DNA from: DATBGO01 sp036558005
GTDB taxonomy: Bacteria; Actinomycetota; Actinomycetes; Streptosporangiales; Streptosporangiaceae
Length of the DNA stretch: 64,000 nt
Direction: 5' to 3'
Assembly: GCA_036558005.1 (NCBI GenBank)
Contig: DATBGO010000360.1
Location: forward strand, 49,297-113,296
A program made the position numbers and the translations under genes. Positions 9,098-17,859 of this stretch are shown here, one piece after another. The first letter of the stretch is position 1. Each line of letters begins with the position of its first letter. The notes beneath the pieces are model-generated. The model worked only from the letters and a program-made list of their open reading frames with translations, ran no database searches and had not been told where the DNA came from.

Positions 9098-9679
9098 ATG
9101 ACGGCTAGCCTGCGCGAGCGGAAGAAGGCGAAGACGCGCGGCGGGATCCAGGCGCACGCGCTGCGGCTGTTCCGCGAGCAGGGCTACGAGGCCACCACCG
9201 TCGAGCAGATCATCGAGGCGGCCGAGGTCTCGGAAAGCACCTTCTACCGCTACTTCCCGGCCAAGGCCGACCTGGTGCTGACCGACGAGTTCGACCCGCT
9301 GCTGGCGCAGGCGCTGCGGGCCCAGCCGCCGGGCCTGACCACCATCGCGGCGCTGCGCGCGGCCATCGGGTCGGTGCTGACCGGGCTGACCGCCGGGCAG
9401 GAGGCGGAGCAGCGGGAGCGGATCGGGCTGATCCTGTCCGTGCCCGAGCTGCGCGGATCCATGTTCAGCCAGTTCGCCGACGGGATCGCGATGCTCGCCG
9501 AGGTGGTGGCCGAACGGTCCGGCCGGCCGGTCACCGACCCGGCCGTCAGGGCGCTGTCCGGGGCGGTCGTCGGCGCGCTGATCACCGCCATGCTGGATGC
9601 GGCGGGCCGGCCGGAGGCCGGCGTCGCCAGCCTGATGGACGGGGCGCTGGCCAGCCTGGAGGCCGGGCTCGCGCTGTGA
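9098..9679 (+). CDS. TetR-family transcriptional regulator
   Basis: The 193-residue protein has the typical TetR head: an N-terminal HTH at about residues 10-60, ending in VSESTFYRYFPAKADLV, and a divergent ligand-binding C-terminal domain. It starts 4 nt after the stop of the MFS exporter and is almost certainly cotranscribed with it. I infer that it represses this operon in response to an exported compound. Confidence 0.92.
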   Translation: MTASLRERKKAKTRGGIQAHALRLFREQGYEATTVEQIIEAAEVSESTFYRYFPAKADLVLTDEFDPLLAQALRAQPPGLTTIAALRAAIGSVLTGLTAGQEAEQRERIGLILSVPELRGSMFSQFADGIAMLAEVVAERSGRPVTDPAVRALSGAVVGALITAMLDAAGRPEAGVASLMDGALASLEAGLAL

Positions 9680-9745
9680 GCGCCCGCGCCGCGACCCGGG
9701 CCGGGCAGCCGGGCCGGGACCGCCAGCCCTGACCGGGGCCTGGTC

Positions 9746-10468
9746 TCAGCCGCGCGGCGCGCTGGCCGTCACCCTCGCCAGCGACAGCACGTAGCCGCGG
9801 ATGAGCTGGTCCGGGTCGGGCCAGGGAAACCAGGGCTCGGCGCGGCGCAGGCTGACCGTGCCGTGCATGGCCACCCAGACCGCGGTCGCGTCCGAGAACG
9901 GGTCGGTGCTGGCCGACACGCCTGCCTCGGCGCAGTCCTCGATCGCGCGGACCAGCAGCGCGAACGTCTCCGCGCCGACCTCCAGCACCGGCTTGCCGTC
10001 CGGCCCGGTCCTGGCCGGCCCGGTCCCGGGCGGCTCGCAGTGCTCCCGCGCCGCCATCCGCCGCTCGGAGAACAGCGCGCCGTAACGCGCCGGGTGATCC
10101 AGCCCGAAGCTGACGTAGGCGTCGCAGCCGGCCAGCAGCCGGCTGACCGGATCCTGGTCCGCCGACGCCATGCCCGCCTCGACGGCCTCGGTCAGCTCCT
10201 CGAAGATCCGCTGGACCACGGCGGTGATGATGGCGTCCCGGTCGGCGAAGTGGGCGTAGATGGACGGCGCCGCGATGCCGATCTCGCGGGCCACCGCCCG
10301 GAGCGTGACCGCCTCATCGGTGCCGGCCGCCTCGATCAGCGCGACCGCCCCGGACACGATCTCCTCGGTCAGCCTGGCCCCCTGGCCGCGGGCGTTGCGC
10401 TGCCTGCGGGCCGGCCTGGCCCTGCTGGCGGCGGCGGAGGTCCCCGGTGTCTGCGCGATCGGTTCCAC
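9746..10468 (-). CDS. TetR/AcrR-family regulator, divergent from a drug exporter
   Basis: The 240-residue protein has a disordered Arg/Ala-rich head, an HTH at about 30-85 (TLRAVAREIGIAAPSIYAHFADRDAI), and a C-terminal ligand domain with FGLDHPARYGALFSER, typical of the WHG-domain branch of TetR regulators. The start is GTG 10468; there is no strong ribosome site. It is divergent from the MFS gene at 10577. The 108-bp space between them holds an array of CGTAAG half-sites that probably is its operator. Confidence 0.9.
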   Translation of the reverse strand: MEPIAQTPGTSAAASRARPARRQRNARGQGARLTEEIVSGAVALIEAAGTDEAVTLRAVAREIGIAAPSIYAHFADRDAIITAVVQRIFEELTEAVEAGMASADQDPVSRLLAGCDAYVSFGLDHPARYGALFSERRMAAREHCEPPGTGPARTGPDGKPVLEVGAETFALLVRAIEDCAEAGVSASTDPFSDATAVWVAMHGTVSLRRAEPWFPWPDPDQLIRGYVLSLARVTASAPRG

Positions 10469-10504
10469 GCTTCTACTTTACAGCCGTTAGCTCATCTGTC
10501 TATG

Positions 10505-10568
10505 CTTACGTTCGTAAGTGAACGATAGTAAGCCAACGCACGTAAGCAAGCACTCGTAAGGACACTGA
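10505..10568. promoter_or_regulatory. TetR-type operator array: one palindrome plus 14-bp-phased half-sites
   Basis: The perfect palindrome CTTACGTTCGTAAG occupies 10505-10518. From its right half onward, CGTAAG-like hexamers recur exactly every 14 bp at 10513, 10527 (AGTAAG), 10541 and 10555. Several units continue with an AACG element, giving a consensus of about CGTAAGNNAACGNN. The array ends 9 nt before the ATG of the exporter gene, so bound regulator would block transcription and perhaps translation start. Confidence 0.65.
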
Positions 10569-10576
10569 GAGACCCG

Positions 10577-12232
10577 ATGAGCCGCCATTCCGCCCGCAAC
10601 CGGGACAGCGCCGCTGTCCCGGCGAGAACCATCCCGGACCAGCCCGCCAGCGGCGCGGCAGCGGCCCGGTGGCCCGGCGGCCACCCGCGCCGCCGGCCGA
10701 TCCTGGCGGTGCTGTGCCTGAGCCTGCTGGTCGTCGTCATCGACAACACGATCCTCAACACCGCGCTGCCGACCCTGGCCAGGGACCTGAACGCGGGCAC
10801 CAGCGGGCTGCAGTGGATCACCGACGCGTACACGCTGTGCTTCGCGGCCGCGCTGATCCCGGCCGGCGCGCTCGGGGACCGGTACGGGCGGCGGCTGTCC
10901 CTGCTCGGCGGCCTGGCCGTGTTCGCGGCAGGCAGCGCCATGGCGGCGTTCGCGGGCGGCGCCGGCGTGCTGATCGGGGCCAGGGTGGTGATGGGCCTGG
11001 GCGCCGCGTTCGTGATGCCGGCCACGCTGTCGATCCTGACCGCGGTCTTCCCGGAGCGGGAGCGGCCGCAGGCCATCGCCGCCTGGTCGGCCGTGGCGGG
11101 CGTCGGCATCGTGATCGGCCCGGTCCTCGGCGGCCTGCTGCTGACCGACTTCTGGTGGGGCAGCGTCTTCCTCGTCAACGTGCCGCTGGTCGGGCTCGCG
11201 CTCGCTGGCGTGCTGCTCACGGTCCCGGAGACGGCCGGGCCCGGCGGGCGGCGGCTGGACCTGCCGGGCACGATCCTGGTGGCCGGCGCGCTGGTGGCGA
11301 TCGTCGAGGCGATCATCGAGGCGCCGGGCCGCGGCTGGACCGCTGGCGCCACGCTGGCTGAGGCCGCCGCCGGGCTGGCCGCGCTGGGGGCCTTCGCCTG
11401 GTGGGAGCTGCGTGCCGCGAACCCGCTGATCGACCTGAGGGTGTTCGCGGTCCGGGCCTTCTCGGCTTCCGCCGCGTCGGTCACCGTGGTCTTCTTCGCC
11501 CTGTTCGGCAGCCTGTTCGTGCTGACCCAGTACCTGCAGCTGGTGCACGGCTACAGCCCGCTCTCGGCGGGGCTGCGGGCGCTGCCGTTCGCGGCCGCGA
11601 TGGCCGCGCTGTCGCCGCTGTCACCGGTCCTGGCCGCGCGGCTGGGCATCCGGCTGGTCCTGCCGGCCGGCCTGACGCTGCTGGGCCTGGGCCTGCTGGG
11701 CCTGTCCATGGCCGGCGTCGACACCGCCTACCCGCCGGTCGCCGTCGCGGTCGCGGTCATGGGCGCGGGCATGGGCCTGGTCATGGCGCCGGCCAGCACG
11801 ACGATCATGACCACGGTGCCGGCCAGCCAGGCCGCAGCGGGCAGCGCGGTCAACGACACGATCAGGGAGGTCGGCGGCGCGCTCGGGGTGGCCGCGGTGG
11901 GCAGCCTGGCCGCCGCGGCCTACCGGTCCCGGCTCGGCGACCTGCTCGCCGCGGCGCACACGCCCGGCCCGGTGACGCACCAGGCGGCCAGCTCGGTGGC
12001 GGCCGCCGACCAGGCCGGCGCGCGGCTCGGCGGGCCGGCCGGCGGCCAGCTCGTCAGCGCCGCGCACAGCGCGTTCGTCAGCTCGATGGCGCTGGGCATC
12101 CGGGTCGCCGCGGCCGCGGCGCTGGCGGCCGCGATCGGCGTGGCGGTCGCGCTGCCCCGCTGCCGCGCCGTGGCGCCCGCCCCGGCCCCGAAGCCGGAGC
12201 CGGCCCTCGCCATCGGGCCAGCCAGGCACTAA
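10577..12232 (+). CDS. MFS multidrug exporter, DHA2 (14-TM) family
   Basis: The 551-residue protein has a hydrophilic head of about 40 residues followed by 14 hydrophobic segments. TM1 carries VVVIDNTILNTALPTLARDL, and motif A is GALGDRYGRR. The large interrupted loop and the Ala/Gly-rich tail are usual for actinobacterial members. Divergent TetR gene and intervening operator array indicate substrate-induced expression. The substrate cannot be read from sequence. Confidence 0.92.
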   Translation: MSRHSARNRDSAAVPARTIPDQPASGAAAARWPGGHPRRRPILAVLCLSLLVVVIDNTILNTALPTLARDLNAGTSGLQWITDAYTLCFAAALIPAGALGDRYGRRLSLLGGLAVFAAGSAMAAFAGGAGVLIGARVVMGLGAAFVMPATLSILTAVFPERERPQAIAAWSAVAGVGIVIGPVLGGLLLTDFWWGSVFLVNVPLVGLALAGVLLTVPETAGPGGRRLDLPGTILVAGALVAIVEAIIEAPGRGWTAGATLAEAAAGLAALGAFAWWELRAANPLIDLRVFAVRAFSASAASVTVVFFALFGSLFVLTQYLQLVHGYSPLSAGLRALPFAAAMAALSPLSPVLAARLGIRLVLPAGLTLLGLGLLGLSMAGVDTAYPPVAVAVAVMGAGMGLVMAPASTTIMTTVPASQAAAGSAVNDTIREVGGALGVAAVGSLAAAAYRSRLGDLLAAAHTPGPVTHQAASSVAAADQAGARLGGPAGGQLVSAAHSAFVSSMALGIRVAAAAALAAAIGVAVALPRCRAVAPAPAPKPEPALAIGPARH

Positions 12233-12321
12233 ACCTGCCGCGCGTCGGGCGGCCGGTGCTGGAACACGGCCGCCCGGCGGCGCATCATGTGGGGCATCCA
12301 CTTCCGCTGGGGGGGCGAGAC

Positions 12322-13404
12322 GTGGGAGCTCTCAAAGCATGCTTGCTCATGGCCTGCGCCGCCGGGGCCGTCGCGATCCTGGCGGCCGGCCTGCCGGTGC
12401 ACCACACCGAGCAGGGCCCGGCCTGGCACACGGCGATGACCGTCCAGGCCGCCGGGGCCAGCCTGAATGACGTGGTCGCCACCGGCGCCAGGCAGGCCTG
12501 GGCGGTGGGCAGCTCGGCGGCCGGCCAGCCGGTGGTGTACCGGTGGGACGGGACCCGCTGGCAGCAGGCCGCCCGGCCGGGGCCGGGATCGGCCGCGGCC
12601 AGCGTGGCCGCGTCATCGCCCGGCAACGTCTGGGTGTCCCTGGCCGGCGCGGCGGCGCTCGAGCACTGGAACGGGCACGCCTGGTCCAGGACCGGGTTCG
12701 GCGCGCCCGGCCGGGTCGACATCAGCGGGCTGACCACCACCGGCCGCAAGAACGTGTGGACGTTCACCTATGACAGCAAGACCAGGAAAGAGACGGCGTT
12801 CCACTACAACGGCAGGAAATGGCGCGGCACCCGGCTGCCGGTGTCGATGGGCAGCGGCGGCTCGGTCCGGCTGGCCAGCGCCACCTCCCGGCACAACGTC
12901 TGGGCCTGGGGTTACGACCAGCGCCGCGGCCGCTGGGTGTCGCTGCATTTCAACGGCAGGAAATGGCGGGTGATCGGGCTGCCGGCCGGGCTGCTGCCGG
13001 CCGGGCGCACCGTGCTGCCCGAGCAGATGCTGGCCCGGTCCAGGAAGAACGTGTGGGGGACCGTGTACGCGGCGTCCGGCAGCACCCGCGGCCCGGTGGT
13101 GCTGGTGCACTGGAACGGTCATCACTGGCGGCGGGTGACGCGCGGGCTGCCCGCGGGCGGCCTGGCCGGGCCGATGGCGCCCGACGGCCACGGCGGGCTG
13201 TGGCTGGCCGCGATGCGGCCAGGCGGGGCCGGGTACCTGGCGCATTACCGGCACGGCCACTGGTACGAGGCGGCGGTGCCCGCCGCCGCGGTCTCGGTGA
13301 GCGCGTTGGCCCACATCCCCGGCACCAGCTGGCTGTGGGGCGCGGCCACCGCCGGGACCAGTCCGGGCAGCAGCCGCGGGTCGGTCATCATGCGCTACAG
13401 CTAG
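12322..13404 (+). CDS. Secreted beta-propeller-like repeat protein
   Basis: The 360-residue protein starts at GTG 12322 after a GGGCGAG site. Residues 1-25 are hydrophobic (LKACLLMACAAGAVAILAAGL) and act as a signal peptide or anchor. The rest consists of about six or seven repeats of roughly 45-50 residues, each with a [HY][WFY]NG[RH]xW core (EHWNGHAW, HYNGRKW, HFNGRKW, HWNGHHW, HYRHGHW) and an NVW strand between them (KNVWTF, HNVWAW, KNVWGT). This suggests an extracytoplasmic propeller. No catalytic motif is visible; function unknown. Confidence 0.75.
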   Translation: MGALKACLLMACAAGAVAILAAGLPVHHTEQGPAWHTAMTVQAAGASLNDVVATGARQAWAVGSSAAGQPVVYRWDGTRWQQAARPGPGSAAASVAASSPGNVWVSLAGAAALEHWNGHAWSRTGFGAPGRVDISGLTTTGRKNVWTFTYDSKTRKETAFHYNGRKWRGTRLPVSMGSGGSVRLASATSRHNVWAWGYDQRRGRWVSLHFNGRKWRVIGLPAGLLPAGRTVLPEQMLARSRKNVWGTVYAASGSTRGPVVLVHWNGHHWRRVTRGLPAGGLAGPMAPDGHGGLWLAAMRPGGAGYLAHYRHGHWYEAAVPAAAVSVSALAHIPGTSWLWGAATAGTSPGSSRGSVIMRYS

Positions 13405-13458
13405 CGGAAATCCGGGCCGGCCGGGCCCCGCGGGCCCGCAGGCATTCAGTTATCCCGC

Positions 13459-13481
13459 CGTAGCCTGGTATAACGGCTACG
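13459..13481 (+). promoter_or_regulatory. Extended -10 promoter inside an inverted repeat, upstream of the permease operon
   Basis: CGTAGCC (13459-13465) and GGCTACG (13475-13481) form a perfect 7-bp inverted repeat with a 9-nt spacer. The spacer contains TGGTATAAC, an extended -10 (TGn-TATAAC). A regulator bound to the repeat would cover the promoter. No -35 close to consensus is seen. The operon start codon follows about 60 nt later behind AAGGAG. Confidence 0.5.
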
Positions 13482-13541
13482 ATCGCCCGGCGCGATCATC
13501 CTCGGTCCGGCGCCGTGCGACTGGCGTGAAGGAGACTCGCC

Positions 13542-15044
13542 ATGGCTGACGGTCAGCGCAACGAAGGAATCGCCTCGGCCGGTCCGGCGGAGCTGCGCCC
13601 GCTGCAGATCGAGGCGAACGGGATCAACGTCATCACCGACGCCGAGCGCAAGGGCCACCCGCGCGACCTGTTCTGGCCGTGGTGCGCGGCCAACGTCTCG
13701 GTGCTCGGCCTCAGCTACGGCTCGTTCGTGCTGGGCTTTGGCATCTCGTTCTGGCAGGCGGTGATCGTCGGCCTGGTCGGCATCATCGTCTCGTTCCTGT
13801 TCTGCGGGTTCATCGCGGTCGCGGGCAAGCGCGGCTCGGTGCCGACGATGGTGGCCGGGCGGGCCGCCTTCGGGGTCCGCGGCAACAAGCTGCCCTCGCT
13901 CATCTCCTGGCTGCTCACCGTCGGCTGGGAGACCGTGCTCATCATCCTCGCGACGCTGGCCACCGCCACCGTGTTCACCCGGCTGGGCTGGGGCGGCGGC
14001 ACCGCGACCAAGGTCATCGCGCTGGTCGTGGTGACCGCGCTGACGGTGGCCGGCGGCGTCATCGGGTTCAACCTGATCATGCGGATGCAGGCGGTCATCA
14101 CCGTGGTGACCGGGGTGCTCACGGTGATGTTCATCATCCTGGTCGCCGACAAGATCCACTGGCACGCGGTGTCGGCGCTGCCGGCCGGCAACGCGGAGAA
14201 GCTCATCGGCGCCCTGGTGTTCATGATGACCGGCTTCGGGCTCGGCTGGGTGAACGCCGCCGCCGACTACTCCAGGTACCTGCCGCGCCGGTCATCGAGC
14301 GCCGGGGTGATCGGCTGGACCACCTTCGGGTCCTCGGTGGCGCCGATCATCTTGTTCCTGTTCGGGCTGCTGCTGGCCGGCTCGTCCGCCAGCCTCAGCT
14401 CAGCCGTCGCCGACGACCCGATCGGCGCGCTCACCTCGCTGCTGCCGACCTGGTTCCTGGTGCCGTTCGCGATCACCGCGGTGCTGGGCCTGGTGGGCGG
14501 CGCGGTGCTGGACATCTACTCGTCCGGGCTGGCGCTGCTGACCATCGGGCTGAAGGCGCCCCGGTTCGTCGCGGCGCTCATCGACGGCACCATCATGACC
14601 GCGGGCACGATCTACGTGGTGTTCGTGGCCAAGAACTTCATCGGCCAGTTCGAGGGCTTCCTGATCACCCTGGGCGTGCCGATCGCCGCCTGGTGCGGGA
14701 TCATGCTCGCCGACATCATGCTGCGCCGCCGGGACTACTCCGAGCCCGAGCTGTACGCCCCGGCCGGCCGCTACGGCGACGTCCGGGCGGTGCCGCTCGC
14801 GGTCATCGTGCTGAGCACGGTGCTGGGCTGGGGGCTGGTCACCAACTCCGCGGCCGGCTGGCTGTCCTGGCAGGGCTACCTGCTGGGGCCGTTCGGGCTG
14901 GGCGGCAAGGCCGGCGCCTGGGCATTCGCCAACCTCGGCGTGCTGGTCGCGCTGGCGATCGGGTTCGCGGTCACCTGGGCGCTCGGCCGGTCGGCGGTAC
15001 ACGCCCAGGAAGCGGTGCCCGGGCTCGAGCCGAGCGTGGCCTAG
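13542..15044 (+). CDS. NCS1-family nucleobase/nucleoside permease
   Basis: Membrane symporter of the cytosine/purine/allantoin NCS1 family; 500 residues with about 12 hydrophobic segments. Family signs include the N-terminal PRDLFWPWCAANVSVLGLSYG, GFGISFWQA in TM1-2, and GFGLGWVNAAADYSRYLPR in the TM6 region. It is the first gene of a four-gene operon: 2 nt to the next gene, then 7 nt, then a 4-nt overlap. In the similar E. coli yegTUV cluster the transporter is an MFS protein, so this looks like a transporter swap. Substrate is likely a nucleobase, nucleoside or related N-glycoside. Confidence 0.9.
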   Translation: MADGQRNEGIASAGPAELRPLQIEANGINVITDAERKGHPRDLFWPWCAANVSVLGLSYGSFVLGFGISFWQAVIVGLVGIIVSFLFCGFIAVAGKRGSVPTMVAGRAAFGVRGNKLPSLISWLLTVGWETVLIILATLATATVFTRLGWGGGTATKVIALVVVTALTVAGGVIGFNLIMRMQAVITVVTGVLTVMFIILVADKIHWHAVSALPAGNAEKLIGALVFMMTGFGLGWVNAAADYSRYLPRRSSSAGVIGWTTFGSSVAPIILFLFGLLLAGSSASLSSAVADDPIGALTSLLPTWFLVPFAITAVLGLVGGAVLDIYSSGLALLTIGLKAPRFVAALIDGTIMTAGTIYVVFVAKNFIGQFEGFLITLGVPIAAWCGIMLADIMLRRRDYSEPELYAPAGRYGDVRAVPLAVIVLSTVLGWGLVTNSAAGWLSWQGYLLGPFGLGGKAGAWAFANLGVLVALAIGFAVTWALGRSAVHAQEAVPGLEPSVA

Positions 15045-15046
15045 CC

Positions 15047-15631
15047 GTGGCGGCCGGCCCCCGGGCAGAGCCGCCATGGCTGGCTGTCATCGACATGCAG
15101 CGGATCTTCGCCGACCCGGCCAGTGACTGGTTCGCGCCCCGGTTCGCCGAGATCGTCCCCGCCGTGGCCAAGCTGGCGCAGGCGCTGCAGCCCAGGGTCA
15201 CCTTCACCAGGTTCGTCGCGCCCGCCCGGCCTGCCCGGGCGTGGCGGGACTACTACCAGCGCTGGCCGTTCGCGCTGCAGCCACCGGACGCGCCCGCCTA
15301 CGCGCTCGTCGACGACTTCGCGGCCAGCGCAGGGCCGACCTTAGACGCCACCACGTTCGGCAAGTGGCAGGCCGGGCTGGCCGGGCTGGCCGCCCCGTCC
15401 GGGCGGCTGGTGCTGGCCGGGGTGTCCACCGACTGCTGCGTGCTGTCCACCGCGCTGGCGGCCGCCGACGACGGCATCGCGGTGCAGGTGGCCGCCGATG
15501 CCTGCGCCGCGGGCAGCGACGAGGACCACGCCAGGTCGCTGGCGGCGATGCGGCTGTACGAGCCGCTGATCGAAATCGTCACCGTGGCCGACGTGCTCAG
15601 CGAGGCCGCCCTGCTGGCGGCCGGCGAGTAG
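15047..15631 (+). CDS. Isochorismatase-like cysteine hydrolase
   Basis: The 194-residue protein is a member of the nicotinamidase/isochorismatase fold. The catalytic triad is visible as Asp16 (LAVIDMQ), Lys106 (TTFGKW) and Cys131 (GVSTDCCV). The GTG start lies 2 nt after the permease stop, so translation is probably coupled. Such enzymes hydrolyse amides or vinyl ethers (nicotinamide, ureidoacrylate, biuret). In this operon it may act on a nucleobase-derived amide; which one is not shown. Confidence 0.88.
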   Translation: MAAGPRAEPPWLAVIDMQRIFADPASDWFAPRFAEIVPAVAKLAQALQPRVTFTRFVAPARPARAWRDYYQRWPFALQPPDAPAYALVDDFAASAGPTLDATTFGKWQAGLAGLAAPSGRLVLAGVSTDCCVLSTALAAADDGIAVQVAADACAAGSDEDHARSLAAMRLYEPLIEIVTVADVLSEAALLAAGE

Positions 15632-15638
15632 GGCCGGG

Positions 15639-16631
15639 ATGCGCGCCGCCGGGGCGCTGTACGGCCTGGCGATCGGCGACGCGCTGGGCATGCCGACCCA
15701 GTCGCTGCCCAGGGAGCAGATCGTGGCCCGCTACGGCGAGCTGCTGGCCACCTTCGAGGCCGCCCCGGCCGGTCACCCGGTCGCCGCGGGCCGCCCGGCC
15801 GGGACGGTCACCGACGACACCGAGCAGGCCCTGCTGCTCGCCGAGCTGATCATCGAGGGAGACGGGCGGCCCGACCCGGCGGCGATCGCCCCGCGGCTGC
15901 TCGCCTGGGAGGAATCGGTGCGGGCCCGCGGCCTGCGGGAACTGCTCGGCCCGTCGACCCGGCGGGCGATCAGCGCGCTGCTCGCCGGGGCCAGCCCGGC
16001 GCAGGCCGGCCGGCACGGCACCACCAACGGCGCCGCGATGCGCATCACCCCGGTCGGCATCGCGGCCGGCTGCGAGGACCTGGCCGGCCTGGTGGACCGG
16101 GTCGTGGCGGCCAGCCAGGTCACCCACAACACCGGGGTCGCGCTGGCCGGTGCCGCGGCGGTGGCCGCCGCGGTCAGCGCCGGCGTCGGCGGGGCCGGGG
16201 TGGGCGAGGCCACCGAGGTCGCGGTCGCGGCGGCCCGGATCGCGGCCCGCCGCGGCCACTGGGTAGCCGCCGCCGACGTCGGCGCCAGGATCAGCTGGGC
16301 CGCGGGCCTCGCCGCCGGGCGGGCGCCCGGCGAGGTCATCGAGCTCGCCGGCCGGCTGGTCGGGACCAGCCTGGCCACCCAGGAGTCGGTGCCCGCCGCG
16401 TTCGCGATGCTGGCGGCCAGCCCGGACGATCCGTGGCTGGCCTGCCGGATGGCCGCGTCCGCGGGCGGCGACTGCGACACCATCGCGGCCATGGCCGGCG
16501 CGATCGGCGGTGCCTGCTGCGGCGCTGCCGCGTTCCCCCCGGCCGCCCGCGACACCGTCACCAGGGCCAATGACCTGCGGCTGGACGAGACGGCCCGCCA
16601 GCTGGCGGCGCTGCGGGCGGCGCGGGCGTGA
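15639..16631 (+). CDS. ADP-ribosylglycohydrolase family protein (YegU-like)
   Basis: All-helical dimetal hydrolase of the DraG/ARH family, 330 residues. Metal-binding motifs are intact: GLAIGDALGMPTQ (9-21), Asp59-Asp60-Thr61 (TDDT) and GGDCDT (276-281). These enzymes cleave N- or O-glycosidic bonds of ADP-ribose or related ribosides. Setting it next to a PfkB kinase with a 4-nt overlap reproduces the yegU-yegV pairing of E. coli. I infer that it releases a sugar or riboside from the imported compound rather than removing ADP-ribose from proteins. Confidence 0.9.
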   Translation: MRAAGALYGLAIGDALGMPTQSLPREQIVARYGELLATFEAAPAGHPVAAGRPAGTVTDDTEQALLLAELIIEGDGRPDPAAIAPRLLAWEESVRARGLRELLGPSTRRAISALLAGASPAQAGRHGTTNGAAMRITPVGIAAGCEDLAGLVDRVVAASQVTHNTGVALAGAAAVAAAVSAGVGGAGVGEATEVAVAAARIAARRGHWVAAADVGARISWAAGLAAGRAPGEVIELAGRLVGTSLATQESVPAAFAMLAASPDDPWLACRMAASAGGDCDTIAAMAGAIGGACCGAAAFPPAARDTVTRANDLRLDETARQLAALRAARA

Positions 16632-17602
16632 CCGGGCCGCCGGGCCGGCTGCTGCACCTGGGCAGCGTGGTGGTCGACGTGGTGCTGGAGATTCCCGCGT
16701 TGCCGCCGCCGGGCGGCGACGTGCTGGCCCGCGCCAGCATGGCCGCCGCCGGCGGCGGCTTCAACGTGATGGCCGCGGCCGTCCGGCACGGGCTGCCGGT
16801 GCGCTACGCCGGCCCGCACGGCACCGGCCCGTTCGCCAGCCTGGCCCGGGCGGCGCTGGCGGAGGCGGGCATCGAGCTGGTGCAGCCGGCCACGGCCGGC
16901 CAGGACACCGGGTTCGTCATCGCGATCACCGACCAGTCCGGCGAGCGGACGTTCATCACCAGCCAGGGCGCCGAGGCGGTGCTGGCCAGCAGCGCGCTGG
17001 CCGGGGTGCGGGCCGGGCCGGGCGAGGCGGTCTACCTGTCGGGTTACGGCCTGGCCTACCCGGGCAGCCGGGACGCGCTGCTGGGCTGGCTGGCCCGGCT
17101 GGACCAGGCGAGCCTGGTGTTCTTCGACCCCGGGCCGCTGGTGGCCGGCATCCCGGCACCCGCGCTGCGCCAGGCCCTGGGCCGGGCCGACTGGCTGACC
17201 TGCAGCGCCAGCGAGGCGGCCGGGCTGACCGGGCAGCGCGACCCGGCCGCCGCGCTGGCCGCGCTGGCCGGCTCGGCCCGCCGCGGGGTGGTGGTGCGCA
17301 CCGGGCCCGGCGGCTGCCTGCTCGGCCAGGCCGGCCAGCCGCCCGCGCACATCCCCGGCTTCCCGGTCCAGGCGGTCGACACCAACGGCGCGGGTGACAC
17401 CCACGCGGGCACGTTCATCGCCGCGCTGGCCCGGGGGGCCGCCCCGGCCGCCGCCGCCCGCACCGCGAACGCGGCCGCCGCGCTGTCGGTCACCAGGCGC
17501 GGGCCCGCGACCGCGCCGGACGCCGCCGAGCTGGCCCGGTTCCTGGCGGCCGGGCGCTCACACCGGACGGGTGAGCCGCCCGGCGGCGCGCCGCCGGGCT
17601 GA
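16628..17602 (+). CDS. PfkB/ribokinase-family sugar or nucleoside kinase (YegV-like)
   Basis: The 324-residue protein has the two PfkB signatures: an N-terminal GGGFNVMAAAVRHG region (42-55) and the C-terminal VDTNGAGDTHAG with catalytic base Asp257. It overlaps the ADP-ribosylglycohydrolase gene by GTGA, so the two are cotranslated. It probably phosphorylates the sugar or nucleoside made by the upstream hydrolases. A Pro/Gly-rich tail of about 15 residues is unlike the family and probably disordered. Confidence 0.9.
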   Translation: MTGPPGRLLHLGSVVVDVVLEIPALPPPGGDVLARASMAAAGGGFNVMAAAVRHGLPVRYAGPHGTGPFASLARAALAEAGIELVQPATAGQDTGFVIAITDQSGERTFITSQGAEAVLASSALAGVRAGPGEAVYLSGYGLAYPGSRDALLGWLARLDQASLVFFDPGPLVAGIPAPALRQALGRADWLTCSASEAAGLTGQRDPAAALAALAGSARRGVVVRTGPGGCLLGQAGQPPAHIPGFPVQAVDTNGAGDTHAGTFIAALARGAAPAAAARTANAAAALSVTRRGPATAPDAAELARFLAAGRSHRTGEPPGGAPPG

Positions 17603-17789
17603 TACCCGGCGGCGGCCATTCCCTGGCCCGCGGTTGCCATTCCCGGCCCGGATTCTCACCCCGCCTGGGTGAGGACCGAGGGCCGGTGTTCCCGGTGTAC
17701 TGCCTACCGAGGGGCGGGGCGCGGGGACCGGGGGGATCACCGCGTCCCGCTTCCTCTCGGCGCGGCCGGCCACGCCGCCGCGCCAGGCC

Positions 17790-17813
17790 GCACCACCGCA
17801 CCACCGCACCACC
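17790..17813. repeat. Three tandem copies of GCACCACC
   Basis: Three perfect 8-bp direct repeats in the 257-bp gap before the carboxymuconolactone-decarboxylase-like gene. No gene or clear promoter was seen in the rest of the gap (17603-17859). Confidence 0.6.
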
Positions 17814-17859
17814 TCACCGCGGCGCCAGCAGGCGCCTTCGCCAGCAGCAAGGAGTGACC

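Noticed and set aside
17790..17813. GCACCACC repeats as a regulatory array
   Set aside because: Only three short copies in low-complexity sequence with no promoter beside them; recorded as a repeat only.
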